Assembly (NCBI RefSeq): GCF_000422905.1
Contig: NZ_AUGY01000024.1
Location: forward strand, 27,734 to 91,733
Direction of reading: 5' to 3'
Length of the DNA stretch: 64,000 nucleotides
From: Paenibacillus alginolyticus DSM 5050 = NBRC 15375
GTDB lineage: Bacteria > Bacillota > Bacilli > Paenibacillales > NBRC-103111
Numbering within the stretch: position 1 is the first letter of the stretch; each line of letters starts with the position of its first letter. The notes under the pieces were generated by a model, which saw only the letters and a list, made by a program, of their open reading frames with translations, ran no database searches and was not told the DNA's origin. A program made the position numbers and the translations under genes. Below are positions 33,781 through 42,823 of the stretch, piece after piece.

Positions 33781-33975
33781 TACATAGGTTTTTATGAAAT
33801 TTTTTTAAAATTTATCATCATAAAATTTTATAAAAAAAATTAAAAAAAATGAAAAAATCGTAAAAATATAAAGAAATATTTAAAAGATCATAAAAATAAG
33901 TTGAATGTAACAAAATCAAATGAAATATCTGAAAATTTACGTTGATAAAAACTAATAAAATCTTATAAAATAGAG
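33781..33975. other. Very AT-rich tract, candidate DNA-unwinding element
   Basis: Almost pure A/T with repeated words related to ATAAAATC and TCATAAAA, just upstream of the HTH/coiled-coil gene and next to the tubC-like repeats. This is the composition expected at a plasmid origin; no Rep-binding iterons could be assigned. Confidence 0.45.
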
Positions 33976-34018
33976 GTAGTTAGCAGAAAGTAGGCAGCAG
34001 TCGATCGGAGGCATTGGT

Positions 34019-35122
34019 GTGTTAGTTGAACAAATTACAAGGGAACGCCTCGAAGCGGAATTTGGTAGTGATCCGCTTTTCGATGCGATTCAACGAATGA
34101 ATCTTGTGGACGAGCTTTTTGATCATGAAACCCTATCGGTACTTGTGGAACGCCATGAATATACAACCACTGAGTTTGAGAAATGGTTTTGCTTAAATGA
34201 AGCTGATTCTCGTTACTTATCAACGCCTGGTATTATGCGTGCGTTTGTTAAAGAACTGTCTAGCTACTTGCAAACCAGGAACCTTTCACGAACTACAATC
34301 ATTGATTACCAAGGTGTAATCAAACTCAAAATGGCTCTATTGCTAAGAAAGAATGGAATGAAGCCGGCATTGATCTATGAGACAGCCGGAACAAAGGCTT
34401 ATAGCCCATCTGTTATTCAAAGAGGGCAGGGTACGAACAACCCTCAATCACCAGCAACTCCGAAGTCACAGAAGGACATTTTATATGAACAATTTATGGA
34501 ATCACTGTTCACACAACTTACAGCTGCTGGTGCAGTTTCTCAGGTAGATGGAAAGATTCAAGTTGATCTACGAATGCTGATCGAGAAACAAATTGAGTTA
34601 ATGGCACCATCATTTCTTCCAGCAGAAACAGAGCAGACTCAGCAAAAATTGGAGCACCTCGACGATGAAATCAGCCGACTTAAGGATCAAAGTGAGAAGG
34701 ATCGCGGGGCTCTAGATGAAATAACGCGGAAGTATGAAGAAGAAATAGTCGGTGTTAACGAAAACGTGACAGAATTAAAGGGTAAGTTGGAATCATACGG
34801 AGATTCCGACGAACTGCGTCAGTCAGCAACAAAGATTGCAGAATCGACAATTGAGCAAAATATCAATAAATACCTGCCAGCAGTAAAAACGCTTGAAGAA
34901 CTTACGTATGAAAGATCCAACGACATGCTTACGAAAATGAAGATTGATAATAAACTCGAAGAAAGAGCTATCGCTGCGTGGAATGCGCAGCCAGAGTCAG
35001 TTCGTATGAAAAAAGTTGGTTTTTTCCGAAAGGATCAAAACTGGGAAGAACGAGAAAATTTTATTAGGAAGTATAAACGGGAAAACTATGAGCAAGTTGT
35101 AAAAGAAGAATATATGGAGTAG
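34019..35122 (+). CDS. HTH/coiled-coil protein, TubY/RacA-like candidate
   Basis: 367 residues from GTG 34019 (GGAGG 7 nt upstream). Residues ~40-115 form a helix-turn-helix region (TTEFEKWFCLNEADSRYLSTPGIMRAFV...YLQTRNLSRTTIIDYQGVIKLKMALLL) like MerR-type modules. Residues ~205-280 are a heptad-rich coiled coil (QKLEHLDDEISRLKDQSEKDRGALDEITRKYEEEIV). A basic C-terminus follows. HTH plus coiled coil next to tubRZ fits TubY, the third component of some TubZ systems, but position alone supports that name. Confidence 0.6.
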   Translation: MLVEQITRERLEAEFGSDPLFDAIQRMNLVDELFDHETLSVLVERHEYTTTEFEKWFCLNEADSRYLSTPGIMRAFVKELSSYLQTRNLSRTTIIDYQGVIKLKMALLLRKNGMKPALIYETAGTKAYSPSVIQRGQGTNNPQSPATPKSQKDILYEQFMESLFTQLTAAGAVSQVDGKIQVDLRMLIEKQIELMAPSFLPAETEQTQQKLEHLDDEISRLKDQSEKDRGALDEITRKYEEEIVGVNENVTELKGKLESYGDSDELRQSATKIAESTIEQNINKYLPAVKTLEELTYERSNDMLTKMKIDNKLEERAIAAWNAQPESVRMKKVGFFRKDQNWEERENFIRKYKRENYEQVVKEEYME

Positions 35123-35259
35123 AAAATGGGCATCCCAAGTGATGCATATTTTATCTTAAACAGTGTTGCCAGAGGACATGAGAAGATGCCCGAGAGGGGC
35201 AATAAATTTTTTAAGAAATCTTTCGATATTGCCTTCTAATTCGTGCGATCATCCAAACA
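35123..35259. other. Short intergenic region before the Tad operon promoter
   Basis: Weak dyads only (GGGCATC at about 35127 with GATGCCC at about 35185, followed by a T-rich stretch), possibly terminating the upstream gene. Confidence 0.3.
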
Positions 35260-35288
35260 TTGACACCATAGGTGGATGGCGGTAATAT
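35260..35288 (+). promoter_or_regulatory. Sigma-A promoter of the XRE-Tad operon
   Basis: TTGACA (35260-35265), 17 nt, TAATAT (35283-35288). Confidence 0.88.
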
Positions 35289-35338
35289 AGGAACATGAAT
35301 CTGTTTAAATAAACGAAATCGAATATAAATCACATGTA

Positions 35339-35351
35339 GGCGAAGCACGCC
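35339..35351 (+). promoter_or_regulatory. AAGCA-loop hairpin in the Tad operon leader
   Basis: GGCG-AAGCA-CGCC, with its 3' half forming the 5' arm of the overlapping terminator. Confidence 0.65.
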
Positions 35352-35388
35352 GAGAAACCCGTAATTGGGTTGCTCGGCGTGCTTTTTT
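35343..35388 (+). terminator. Leader terminator of the Tad operon
   Basis: AAGCACGCCGAG pairs perfectly with CTCGGCGTGCTT, with an inner AACCC/GGGTT, followed by T6. It lies only about 20 nt before the first start codon. Confidence 0.9.
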
Positions 35389-35407
35389 GCTTCGAGAAAG
35401 GAGTAAA

Positions 35408-35647
35408 TTGCCTGTGGAGCTACATTCAGGCGAAATGATGAAGTTGTGCAGAATTCGAAAGAAGATGAGTCAAGAAAAGCTGGCGATGGCTATAAATGAG
35501 ACGGATCCCAAACAGCTCACTTACCAAATGCAGATCAGTCGCATTGAGGCGGGTATAGAGGAACCTAATGAGCAATTAAAATCTGCAATCGAGCGTGTGT
35601 TGGGGCACTCAATCTGGAATCAGCATAACAAGGAAGCTAAACGGTAA
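35408..35647 (+). CDS. XRE-family HTH regulator, first gene of the Tad operon
   Basis: 79 residues from TTG 35408, or GTG 35414, which AAAGGAG serves better (10 nt). GEMMKLCRIRKKMSQEKLAMAI...MQISRIEAGIEEPNEQLKSAIERVLG is a Cro/CI-type helix-turn-helix with the MSQEKLA and SRIE recognition helices. As first gene of a 10-kb pilus operon it is probably the local regulator. The leader attenuator directly upstream adds an RNA-level switch. Confidence 0.8.
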   Translation: MPVELHSGEMMKLCRIRKKMSQEKLAMAINETDPKQLTYQMQISRIEAGIEEPNEQLKSAIERVLGHSIWNQHNKEAKR

Positions 35648-35661
35648 AAGGGGGGATTGAT

Positions 35662-37104
35662 ATGGAAAGCGTACAACAAACAAAAAATATCATCATAGCC
35701 AACCAAGACCTGAAATTTGCCGAGCAAATGAAAAAGAAACTTGAGCATAGAGGTTTGAAAGTAATAGAAATCATCGTCGTACTTGAGCATTTGCTTCCAA
35801 CCATCGAGGAGAAAATTGCTCAAGGGACACAGATTTACGGCTTGATTATTTCCAGTTCGATTGCAAAGAACAACGTGCTTGGAAAGAGGCTGGAACTTCT
35901 TTCGGACTCGATCCTGACAATTCGGGAAAGGCAATCCGACATGCGCTTTCTCTTCCTGAGCGATGAAAGTGAAGGACATCCCTTGTTAGCGGAGCTTGTT
36001 TCATTTGGCATATATAACATATTCACCAGAAACGCATCGACCAATGTAAACATTGACGAGTTCGTGACGCTAATGGAGTACGCCAAAACGTTCGCCGATG
36101 TGAAGCATCTGCGAGAAGTAAATCCAGATCTCCAGTGGCGAAATCGAACTGCATCGACGGATGGCGCGAGAAGCATAAATGTTGCCATAGAGACAACAAG
36201 CAAGTCGGTAGTTATTGAGAAAGAGAAAATTGTTGAGCGAGAACGGATTGTTGAAAAGCCAGTAGTGCAAATCGTGGAAAAGGTCCGCGAAATTAAGGTT
36301 TTGCCCAAATTAATCGCTATTGGCAGCGCGTATTCCGGAGCCGGCTCAACTTTTGTGACATTGGCGCTATCACGCATTCTTCACCACATCGGAATTAGCA
36401 ATGCAGTTGTAGAACATCCAACTGGAGATCCGGTCTTATACTCTTTGTTATTTGGAGAAAAAAAATGCCCCCATGAATATAAGTTCTTATCGGAGCAGGT
36501 TCAGCAGAATGGGGTCATCGTTAACCGTAGGGTGGAGTGGAACGAGGGAAATACAAGTTGGTATCCGATTCATCCGGAAGGTTTGAAAAGGACAAACGAG
36601 TGGTCCTCCGATGATACTTTGAAGATGCTATACCACGTAAAAGAGCCAATTGTGCTGCTCGATGTTTCGCACAAATGGAGTGATCCAACGGTGCGAGAAA
36701 CTTGCCTGAGCGCAGATGAAATATTCTGCATCGTAGATCCGCTTCTTCCTATCCGTTTCTTTAGGCAAGAAACCAAGAAAAATACGGATGTCATATTTGA
36801 AATTCGCAATATGGGTAAGCCGGCAAACATCATTGCTAATCGTGATGTGAAGGTCACCAACCGCAATGAATGGTTGCGGTCATTGCCGCTTCCTCCGATA
36901 TCGGTGATTCAGGAGTTTCCGTATAGTGCCGTGATCGACTCAATATGGAACAACAAGTTAATCGCTGATGACGATGACATTCGGGGTGATTTGATCTATG
37001 CCTTGTATGGGGTAATTAATCGAATTGTTCCCAAGGATTACCCAATAAGCCAATTGAAAAAGCAGCGCCGAGGCGGACTTATCGGCAAATTGTTCGGCGG
37101 TTGA
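35662..37104 (+). CDS. CpaE/TadZ-like pilus assembly protein (first copy)
   Basis: 480 residues; GGGGGG precedes the ATG. Residues 1-150 resemble an atypical receiver domain (NIIIANQDLKFAEQMKKKLEHRGLKVIEI). A short coiled linker (VIEKEKIVERERIVEKPVVQIVEKVREIKV) leads to a MinD/ParA-type domain starting KLIAIGSAYSGAGSTFVTLALSRIL, where the P-loop lysines are missing, as in many TadZ/CpaE proteins. TadZ places the Tad machine at a cell site. A second, shorter copy is at 39203. Confidence 0.75.
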   Translation: MESVQQTKNIIIANQDLKFAEQMKKKLEHRGLKVIEIIVVLEHLLPTIEEKIAQGTQIYGLIISSSIAKNNVLGKRLELLSDSILTIRERQSDMRFLFLSDESEGHPLLAELVSFGIYNIFTRNASTNVNIDEFVTLMEYAKTFADVKHLREVNPDLQWRNRTASTDGARSINVAIETTSKSVVIEKEKIVERERIVEKPVVQIVEKVREIKVLPKLIAIGSAYSGAGSTFVTLALSRILHHIGISNAVVEHPTGDPVLYSLLFGEKKCPHEYKFLSEQVQQNGVIVNRRVEWNEGNTSWYPIHPEGLKRTNEWSSDDTLKMLYHVKEPIVLLDVSHKWSDPTVRETCLSADEIFCIVDPLLPIRFFRQETKKNTDVIFEIRNMGKPANIIANRDVKVTNRNEWLRSLPLPPISVIQEFPYSAVIDSIWNNKLIADDDDIRGDLIYALYGVINRIVPKDYPISQLKKQRRGGLIGKLFGG

Positions 37105-37116
37105 GGGGGGACTTGT

Positions 37117-38370
37117 ATGGAACTAACTGTATTGCTCATAGAAGAAGACCCGTCTACCGCGAACGAGATCGCAGAGATTCTCTCCGATGGAGGATTCAAA
37201 GCGATCATTAGAGCTTCTCTGGAAGAAGCAAATACATGCCTGAGCATAACGAACGTTAAGGCGTTGCTTTTATCCAATGATGGTCCGAATAATGATCACC
37301 TTGAATTTATCGGGGCATTGAAAGGACAACAAGAAACAAGATGGCTGCCGCTTATTATCCTGTCACGCAAAAACCACGATGCTTTCCGGATAGAATGCTT
37401 CAATAAGGGAGCGGACGACTTCCTGCTTCTGCCGGTGAATCAGAAGGAATTGCTGGCAAGAGTCAGGGGATGGATCAATCGAATTGGCAGCTTCGAAGAA
37501 ATGGCATTTCGGGATCCGCTGACCAAAGCGTACAATCGCCGCTATTTTGACCATCAAATCATGCTCGAACTGCAACGTTCACAAAGGAATGGATACCCGA
37601 TTTCGGTTGCATTTATCGATGCTGATAAATTCAAATCGATCAACGATAACTATGGCCACCATATCGGGGATCTTGTTCTTCAAGGATTGAGTGCCGCTTT
37701 GCAGCAACAAGTGCGGTCCTCCGATATTGTAGCTCGTTATGGGGGAGAGGAATTTGTTATCCTTCTTCCTAATTCTAACGGTGAGCAGGCATCCCAGAGG
37801 GTGCATGAAATCCTGGAGTACATAAGAAAGACACCAATCGCTAAGCATGAAGGTAAAGAATACTTCATTACATTCTCGTGCGGAGTTTGCGAATGGAAAA
37901 CCGGCATGACTGTCCCTGAATGGATAAAATCTGCGGATGACGGGGTCTATGCTGCCAAGGAACAAGGCCGAAATCGAGTGATTCTCTCCAACATAAACAT
38001 GAGCCAAGTTGAGGCGGACGAAATCAAGCCGATCCACGCGGTCGTCATCGGGAATACGGAAATTACATCAATGTTGAAAAGCGATGCGATAGGACTGCCG
38101 ATTGAAGTTGTTGAGTTTAAGGGTTATGAGGAAGTCGAATTCCTGCATGCCGATATATGCATTATCTCATTGAACAAAAACTTGGACCGTTTGAAATTTG
38201 AGGAGTTCCGAACACAAAAGCTATCATCAGGATGTAAAGTAGTGTGGGTTACTGAGAGCAAATCCGAAGACGAAATACTTCAGAGCATCGTTGCTGGCAT
38301 CGATTGGTATATCAGAGTGCCATATTCGGAGGTGGACATAGAAATCGGAATAAAACAGATGTTTAACTAA
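37117..38370 (+). CDS. Response-regulator diguanylate cyclase (REC-GGDEF-pseudoREC)
   Basis: 417 residues. Residues 1-118 are a receiver-like domain (VLLIEEDPSTANEIAEIL; LLLSNDGPNND may hold the phospho-acceptor Asp). Residues ~127-288 are a GGDEF domain with DPLTKAYNRRYFD, the intact active site RYGGEEFVILLP, and an inhibitory RSSD site five residues before it. It should therefore make cyclic di-GMP and be product-inhibited. Residues ~305-417 look like a second, degenerate receiver (HAVVIGNTEITSML...ADICIISLNKNL). It lies inside the Tad operon between two CpaE-like genes, so c-di-GMP probably controls the pilus. Confidence 0.9.
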   Translation: MELTVLLIEEDPSTANEIAEILSDGGFKAIIRASLEEANTCLSITNVKALLLSNDGPNNDHLEFIGALKGQQETRWLPLIILSRKNHDAFRIECFNKGADDFLLLPVNQKELLARVRGWINRIGSFEEMAFRDPLTKAYNRRYFDHQIMLELQRSQRNGYPISVAFIDADKFKSINDNYGHHIGDLVLQGLSAALQQQVRSSDIVARYGGEEFVILLPNSNGEQASQRVHEILEYIRKTPIAKHEGKEYFITFSCGVCEWKTGMTVPEWIKSADDGVYAAKEQGRNRVILSNINMSQVEADEIKPIHAVVIGNTEITSMLKSDAIGLPIEVVEFKGYEEVEFLHADICIISLNKNLDRLKFEEFRTQKLSSGCKVVWVTESKSEDEILQSIVAGIDWYIRVPYSEVDIEIGIKQMFN

Positions 38371-38394
38371 CAAAAAACCGGAAGGATGAACGAC

Positions 38395-39186
38395 TTGAAA
38401 AACTGGTTCATCAAATTACCGCAATCGGTTAGGCTGCTAATTGTTGTCGTAACTTATGCAGCGATTTTTATAGGTCATGTGGCAGGGGTAAATTATTATG
38501 TTAAAAATTACTCTGAAAAAGTTGATTCAAAAGAAGTTGTTGTAACAACAAAGGAAATACCGCTTCATACAGTTATCCGTACGGAAGACCTAACGATTAA
38601 ACGAGTACGATTAAGCGATTTGGTTGGCGGAGCTATTGTGGATCCAGACACAATCGTAGGCAAAGAAACTCAAGCACCGATGGGTAAGAACGAGCAATTC
38701 AATGCGGATAAGATCAATACGGTGGTCAAGAAGGAAGGCGAAATGATCATCGAGATCCCGACAGAATGGGTTATGTCATTCCCCAAATCTCTCCGCCGAT
38801 TGGATAAGGTATCTCTGCTGCCGGTAGCCGATACGACCAAGAACGCAAGGGTTGACTTCACGGCAACTGCAAATCAGCAGTCAAATAGTGTGCAGGGAAG
38901 CGCAAGCGTTACGGCGGGAGGGATGAAAGATGATCCAAACGCGCCAATATTGGCCGAGGCAAGAGAGCTACTTAAGGGTTTGACAGTCGCTTATTTCAAA
39001 GACAACACGGCAAATGAGATCACTGATGCACTGCCTGCGAACTCGAACGCGGTAAAAGATTCTGCTCCGAGGATTAATTCATCCAATCTTGGTGCACGTC
39101 TGGAATTAGCCGTTACCCCGGAACAATGGGCGATGATTTATAAGTTGACTCAAAACACGTATAAGTTCGTCATCAGTTATCAGTAA
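38395..39186 (+). CDS. cpaB: CpaB/RcpC-like SAF-domain protein
   Basis: 263 residues from TTG 38395 (GGAAGG 9 nt upstream; ATG 38386 is too close to it). One N-terminal membrane anchor (VRLLIVVVTYAAIFIGHVAGVNYYV) is followed by a SAF domain: VTTKEIPLHTVIRTEDLTIKRV...VGKETQAPMGKNEQFNADKI. CpaB/RcpC proteins sit at the envelope side of Tad machines. The Gram-positive version lacks an outer-membrane partner. A linker rich in Asn/Ser/Ala follows the SAF part. Confidence 0.75.
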   Translation: MKNWFIKLPQSVRLLIVVVTYAAIFIGHVAGVNYYVKNYSEKVDSKEVVVTTKEIPLHTVIRTEDLTIKRVRLSDLVGGAIVDPDTIVGKETQAPMGKNEQFNADKINTVVKKEGEMIIEIPTEWVMSFPKSLRRLDKVSLLPVADTTKNARVDFTATANQQSNSVQGSASVTAGGMKDDPNAPILAEARELLKGLTVAYFKDNTANEITDALPANSNAVKDSAPRINSSNLGARLELAVTPEQWAMIYKLTQNTYKFVISYQ

Positions 39187-39202
39187 AAGGAGGGCCCTTT
39201 AT

Positions 39203-40372
39203 ATGAAAAAGGTAATGTTTATCGGCGAAGACTCCAACCTACGCAGGGAATACCAGCAATTTGACACTGAAACAGATTTTATCTTTGCAAAAGCTTCCGA
39301 AGCTTCTCGGAATGAGGAGTACGACATTCTGATTATTTCGGACAGGGAAGTACAGCCGCTTATGCTATCTGCATTTGCCCAAGATTTCAAAGCTAAACAG
39401 AAATTTTATCTGATCTCCAATAGTCCGAAGAATTCGATTATAGAAAACAAAATTGCCCTCTGTAAGCAGCATGGGATAAAGCCGATCCACCCGAGACAAA
39501 CGAACTCTCAAATCATTCAGAGAGTTTTGGGCATTGCAAGTAAAACGAGGGGCCTCAGAAATGTTTGCGCCGTACTAGGTACGCACCCCCAAGTTGGAGC
39601 AACAACAATTGCACTTAACCTCGCCAAGAAGATTTCAGAAAGTAACGAACATACAGTTTGCGTTCTCGGGCTAAACCAATACAATCCTGGAATTACGTTC
39701 GTCGAGAACTATGTCGGTAACAGCTTTGACGAGATGTACGCCTCAATCGTTGACAACCGGCAAATTATTAAGCCAAGTGAACTGGTAAATTACATGCATT
39801 ATGACGACGAAAGAAAGTTTCACTACCTTGCAGGGAATCAAGACTTCACAAAGCGTGGGTATTTCAAGTCGGAGGAAGTCGAGCATGTCATCTCGGCTGC
39901 TGCCGATCAGTTTGATATCGTACTTCTCGATGTCGGTTTCTCACCGTGCAATAACGTTACACTTCAAGGGTTAATCAAATCAGAAGTTAAATTACTCGTT
40001 GGAAGTCAACAACCTGTGTCGGCCAAACTGTGGAGCCAGATGAACAACGATATCCTACGTCTTCTTGGGATTACAACAGACGAGTTCTTGCTCGTTGTAA
40101 ACCGCTATAATTTGGATCTCCCAATCGACTCAAATGCTCTTCAAAATATCATGGAAGTGCCGGTAATCGAAGCAATTCCAGACTTCGGTGTTCAAGGCAT
40201 GATCTGCGAAATTGAAAAGAAACTGCTTTGCGAGAGTCGAGACAAAAACGTGAAGAAGAAGGCGAATGCAGGTTTTGATGCGCTCGGCAACATTGTACTT
40301 GGGCGACTGATCGGAACCCAAGGGAGAACGACAGTGAAGGAGAAGACGGGTTTATGGAAGCTACTGTCGTAA
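39203..40372 (+). CDS. cpaE: CpaE/TadZ-like ATPase-fold protein (second copy)
   Basis: 389 residues; AAAGGAGGG precedes the ATG. A receiver-like N-terminus (KVMFIGEDSNLRREYQQF...YDILIISDREVQPL) is followed by a ParA/MinD fold beginning NVCAVLGTHPQVGATTIALNLAKKI and QFDIVLLDVGFSPCNN. The P-loop reads HPQVGATT, lacking the signature lysine, as in CpaE. It overlaps the tadA start by 19 bp. Two different CpaE-like proteins in one locus is uncommon. Confidence 0.8.
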   Translation: MKKVMFIGEDSNLRREYQQFDTETDFIFAKASEASRNEEYDILIISDREVQPLMLSAFAQDFKAKQKFYLISNSPKNSIIENKIALCKQHGIKPIHPRQTNSQIIQRVLGIASKTRGLRNVCAVLGTHPQVGATTIALNLAKKISESNEHTVCVLGLNQYNPGITFVENYVGNSFDEMYASIVDNRQIIKPSELVNYMHYDDERKFHYLAGNQDFTKRGYFKSEEVEHVISAAADQFDIVLLDVGFSPCNNVTLQGLIKSEVKLLVGSQQPVSAKLWSQMNNDILRLLGITTDEFLLVVNRYNLDLPIDSNALQNIMEVPVIEAIPDFGVQGMICEIEKKLLCESRDKNVKKKANAGFDALGNIVLGRLIGTQGRTTVKEKTGLWKLLS

Positions 40373-41802
40373 GAGAGTGGGGTTGGCGCGAAGAGCGGTT
40401 TAATGTCCGCGATTACCTTCAAGAACAGCAATTTCTTGTGGAGGAGGACAGAAAAGCAGATCCGACCCCTCGCGTTGAATCGGATTCGCTCTTCAACAAG
40501 ATAAAGCGGGCAACCACTGAGCATTTTACTGAACGGTTTGAAAACAGCAAGGATCACGAGAAAACATCGTGGCTCACCAAACAGCACGAATCCATCATTG
40601 GTATGAAGACGGCAATTGATTGGTTCAAACGGGAAATCGAAGAATATCTGCGCAGAAACAACTTGCTCGGAAGCTCCTATCCTTCGTATTACACGGACAT
40701 CGTGGAGGCGGTATATCAAGAGACATATGGACTTGGACCAATCTCAACCTGGTGGAAACACGATAAATATCAAGACTCCCAAGCCGCCCGGATTATTGGA
40801 ACCAATATCTTCTTCGAAATCCCCGGCCAGATGGAGGAACTGCAGGATATCTCATATGCTTCTGAGGCAGATGTATTGAGGGTCGCAAAGCAACTCAGCC
40901 TCCGAAGTCCCTTGACTTCACTTAACCCGCATAACCCGTCACTCCAGATCGATATGGCGGATGGGACGCGCGTGACAATCGTTATCCCTCCATGGACAAA
41001 ACGCCCGATGATCGTATTTAGGCATTACACGATCAAACGCGTAAACTTGGAGGATATTGCGGACTACGGAACATTCCCATACGAAGTGGTTGACATACTT
41101 AGAGCAATTGCAAAAGGGCGGGGCACTACAATGCTCTGCGGGCCGGTAAAGAGCGGAAAGAGTACCCTGTTATCGGCAATGATCGCTGAGCGTAAAAGTT
41201 ATGACAAGATGATCATTATTCAAAAGGACTTTGACGAGCTGAAGATTTCCGAACACTATCCCAAGAACGAAGTCATGGAGTTCATTATGACAGAGGACAA
41301 CAAATCGAGAATATTCGACCTTGTGCTCCGAAGCGATTATGAGTATATCATTGTCGGCGAACTCCGTTCACTGGAAGCCGAAATTTTCTTGAAAGCATGT
41401 GAGCGGGGGTTGCCGGGAGCTCTTACGACCTACCATACTCCAGATCCGGATAATATACCATCGCAGCTGGCAGACGTTATTTTGGACGAGCATCCTAATA
41501 AAGCTCATCTTGCACAGTATGAGAGGGCAGCAAAAAACATCCACTTTGCACTCGTGATGGAAGAGATGAAGGACAGGAGCAAGCGGCTTGTTAAGCTATC
41601 TGTCTTCGACTGGAACCCGAACACAAAAGAATTTAAGACGCATGATTTGGTGGAGTGGGATCGGAAAGAAGGCATGTGGAGATACTCCAACTTTATTCCG
41701 GAGCGTATTCTGACAATTCTAGAAAAATATGCCCCAACGGAAACCGAACACATGCAAAAGCTTCTTGAAAAGCTGTCGTTAAAACATCCGATCAAGGGGT
41801 GA
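40354..41802 (+). CDS. tadA: TadA/CpaF secretion ATPase
   Basis: 482 residues, start overlapping cpaE. Residues ~95-240 are the N-terminal CpaF domain (LGPISTWWKHDKY...PSLQIDMADGTRVTIVIPPWTKRPMIVFRHY). Walker A GPVKSGKSTLL is near residue 262, the Asp/Walker-B-like YEYIIVGELRSLEAEIFLKACERGLPG near 330, and the His box ALTTYHTPD follows. It powers assembly and retraction of Flp-type pili as a hexamer. Everything needed for catalysis is visible. Confidence 0.95.
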   Translation: MEATVVREWGWREERFNVRDYLQEQQFLVEEDRKADPTPRVESDSLFNKIKRATTEHFTERFENSKDHEKTSWLTKQHESIIGMKTAIDWFKREIEEYLRRNNLLGSSYPSYYTDIVEAVYQETYGLGPISTWWKHDKYQDSQAARIIGTNIFFEIPGQMEELQDISYASEADVLRVAKQLSLRSPLTSLNPHNPSLQIDMADGTRVTIVIPPWTKRPMIVFRHYTIKRVNLEDIADYGTFPYEVVDILRAIAKGRGTTMLCGPVKSGKSTLLSAMIAERKSYDKMIIIQKDFDELKISEHYPKNEVMEFIMTEDNKSRIFDLVLRSDYEYIIVGELRSLEAEIFLKACERGLPGALTTYHTPDPDNIPSQLADVILDEHPNKAHLAQYERAAKNIHFALVMEEMKDRSKRLVKLSVFDWNPNTKEFKTHDLVEWDRKEGMWRYSNFIPERILTILEKYAPTETEHMQKLLEKLSLKHPIKG

Positions 41803-41809
41803 GGTGAAG

Positions 41810-42820
41810 ATGATTTCGCATACAATGTTGGAACATATCAAAACAATACTTGACCCTGCAATACGAGCTATTCTTATTGCTGGTGTTCCCTTAATAATGG
41901 TGTATCTGTTGGGAAGGTTGTTATTCCCTGTATCTAAGGTTCTGCGTGTGGTACGTTTCCGAGGATTACCCACGTCCAATGCGCAGGCAAAACCTGATAA
42001 ACCCACAGCAAAATGGGCAAGACACCTGACACTCTTATCTCGATCGATCAAGACCGGTGATGAGAGTGATGAGGAATTACTTCAACAATTCATCATGACG
42101 ACGATCGCTTCTTTTGTGGTGACATACCTTGTGTATGGTTTTTGGACGGGGTTGTTCGATAGAAGCAACTTTCATTACACGGATCTGTTCGACAAGTGGC
42201 TTATCTTCATATCGTTGATGGCCAGCTCTCTGCCATATTGCTTTCTGCGTATGAGACTTCATCGGGTTCGGGTCAAAAACAGTTATGACCTTGTACCGGC
42301 TGTAAACACGCTGATCCTTAAATACTCCGAATACCGAGGAAATCTGTATTATGCGGTTTTCGAAACGACGAAAGGATTGCAAGGAGATATTTTGAATGCC
42401 CTCGTCGAGCTGCTACCGGCACTTCAAGGGACTGCGAAAATCGAGGACGCGATCGAGCTCTTCATTTTCAGAATTAATACGACGTGGGCAATACAATTAG
42501 GAATTCTGATCCATAAGTCCGAAGAACAGGGCGACAATATCGAACAGGGGCTTAGATGGCTCGTCACAGATATGAGTGAAGTGGCCAAGATAACAGAGGA
42601 GATCAAGTCCGAGAACAGGGAGACAATCCAGTTGGCATATCTGCCCGCATTTCTCTTCCCAGCAGTGATCTACTTGAATCAATTTCCATCGATGGGTAAA
42701 TCTTGGCATTACTACTTCCAGACAACGCAGGGCATACGGATGGTTGTGTTCACCCTGTTATTTACGTTGATATGTGCTCTTGTTGCTTACATCATTCAAA
42801 AACCACGAAATGAGGTGTGA
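41810..42820 (+). CDS. tadB: TadB-like inner-membrane platform protein
   Basis: 336 residues from ATG 41810, with overlapping GGGG/GAGGTG ribosome-site bases. Five hydrophobic spans: near residues 17-38, 85-108, 118-135, 270-290 and 300-322. The cytoplasmic part carries the type II secretion F-like helices (YAVFETTKGLQGDILNALVELLPALQGTAKIEDAIELFIFR). It forms the platform with the next gene. Confidence 0.85.
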   Translation: MISHTMLEHIKTILDPAIRAILIAGVPLIMVYLLGRLLFPVSKVLRVVRFRGLPTSNAQAKPDKPTAKWARHLTLLSRSIKTGDESDEELLQQFIMTTIASFVVTYLVYGFWTGLFDRSNFHYTDLFDKWLIFISLMASSLPYCFLRMRLHRVRVKNSYDLVPAVNTLILKYSEYRGNLYYAVFETTKGLQGDILNALVELLPALQGTAKIEDAIELFIFRINTTWAIQLGILIHKSEEQGDNIEQGLRWLVTDMSEVAKITEEIKSENRETIQLAYLPAFLFPAVIYLNQFPSMGKSWHYYFQTTQGIRMVVFTLLFTLICALVAYIIQKPRNEV

Positions 42821-42823
42821 GGG

